This document shows, piece by piece, positions 39,791 to 40,962 of a stretch of DNA of 40,962 nucleotides. The stretch spans positions 1-40,962 of the forward strand of contig BJFW01000009.1 of assembly GCA_014190095.1 (NCBI GenBank), given 5' to 3'. The notes under the pieces are model-generated. The model made no database searches and was not told where the DNA came from. It was given only the letters and a program-made list of their open reading frames with translations. The translations under genes were made by a program, and so were the position numbers. This DNA comes from Actinomycetes bacterium. GTDB taxonomy: Bacteria; Actinomycetota; Acidimicrobiia; Acidimicrobiales; Ilumatobacteraceae. Within the stretch, counting starts at the first letter, position 1, and each line of letters starts with the position of its first letter.

Positions 39791-40962
<1,172 letters not shown>

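Overview
This window looks like chromosomal DNA from an actinobacterium, most likely of the Acidimicrobiia type (for example the freshwater or marine Ilumatobacteraceae). That placement is inference. It rests on a bL37-like ribosomal protein, an F420-type LLM oxidoreductase, a DUF2237 protein, methylsuccinyl-CoA dehydrogenase/CitE/MaoC-type genes, frequent GTG starts, and many genes with a TANNNT box 6-8 bases before the start codon (leaderless transcription). Base composition is near 50% G+C by eye, low for the phylum. Genes are tightly packed, often with 1-4 base overlaps. I see no insertion sequence, prophage, CRISPR array or rRNA. Both ends cut genes: a DEAD-box helicase on the left and argG on the right.

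Layout. 1-506: end of a DEAD-box helicase. 507-2509 (-): leuC-leuD. 2587-6749 (+): an unknown gene followed by nadA-nadB-nadC. 6746-8075 (-): greA and an alpha/beta hydrolase. 8125-10094 (+): leuB-ilvE. 10095-10398: a 304-base regulatory region with CACAGG/DnaA-box-like repeats, then a promoter, a 17-residue leader peptide carrying four consecutive Ile codons, a 12-bp hairpin and a rho-independent terminator. 10399-13056 (+): cimA, an unknown gene and a MOSC-domain gene. 13057-16779: DUF2237 gene, gltX, a YdcF-type gene, tRNA-Gln, an NADPH:quinone-reductase-like gene and tRNA-Glu. 16790-22061: small lipoprotein, amidase, MFS transporter, mscL, SGNH hydrolase, LLM oxidoreductase. 22066-24215 (-): thioredoxin-fold protein and class I fumarase.

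24257-30094 holds an eIF-2B-like protein, a CitE-like CoA lyase, a HAD hydrolase, an acyl-CoA dehydrogenase of the methylsuccinyl-CoA dehydrogenase type, a lysylphosphatidylglycerol-synthase-like membrane protein and a MaoC hydratase. The dehydrogenase, hydratase and lyase could run the last three steps of the ethylmalonyl-CoA pathway. 30028-33030 contains mutY, an epoxide-hydrolase-like gene, and a redox set of flavin reductase, MauE/DoxX-like protein and an Asp-ligand-type ferredoxin. 33044-36559 carries a secreted double DUF1524 nuclease whose first copy looks dead, bL37, a VOC protein, an Fe-S RecB-type nuclease and a small unknown. 36585-40962 carries an OafA-type acyltransferase, tRNA-Leu, an M20 peptidase and argG.

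The most notable finding is the isoleucine attenuator in front of citramalate synthase. The leader codons match the amino acid made by the downstream enzyme, so gene function and regulation support each other.
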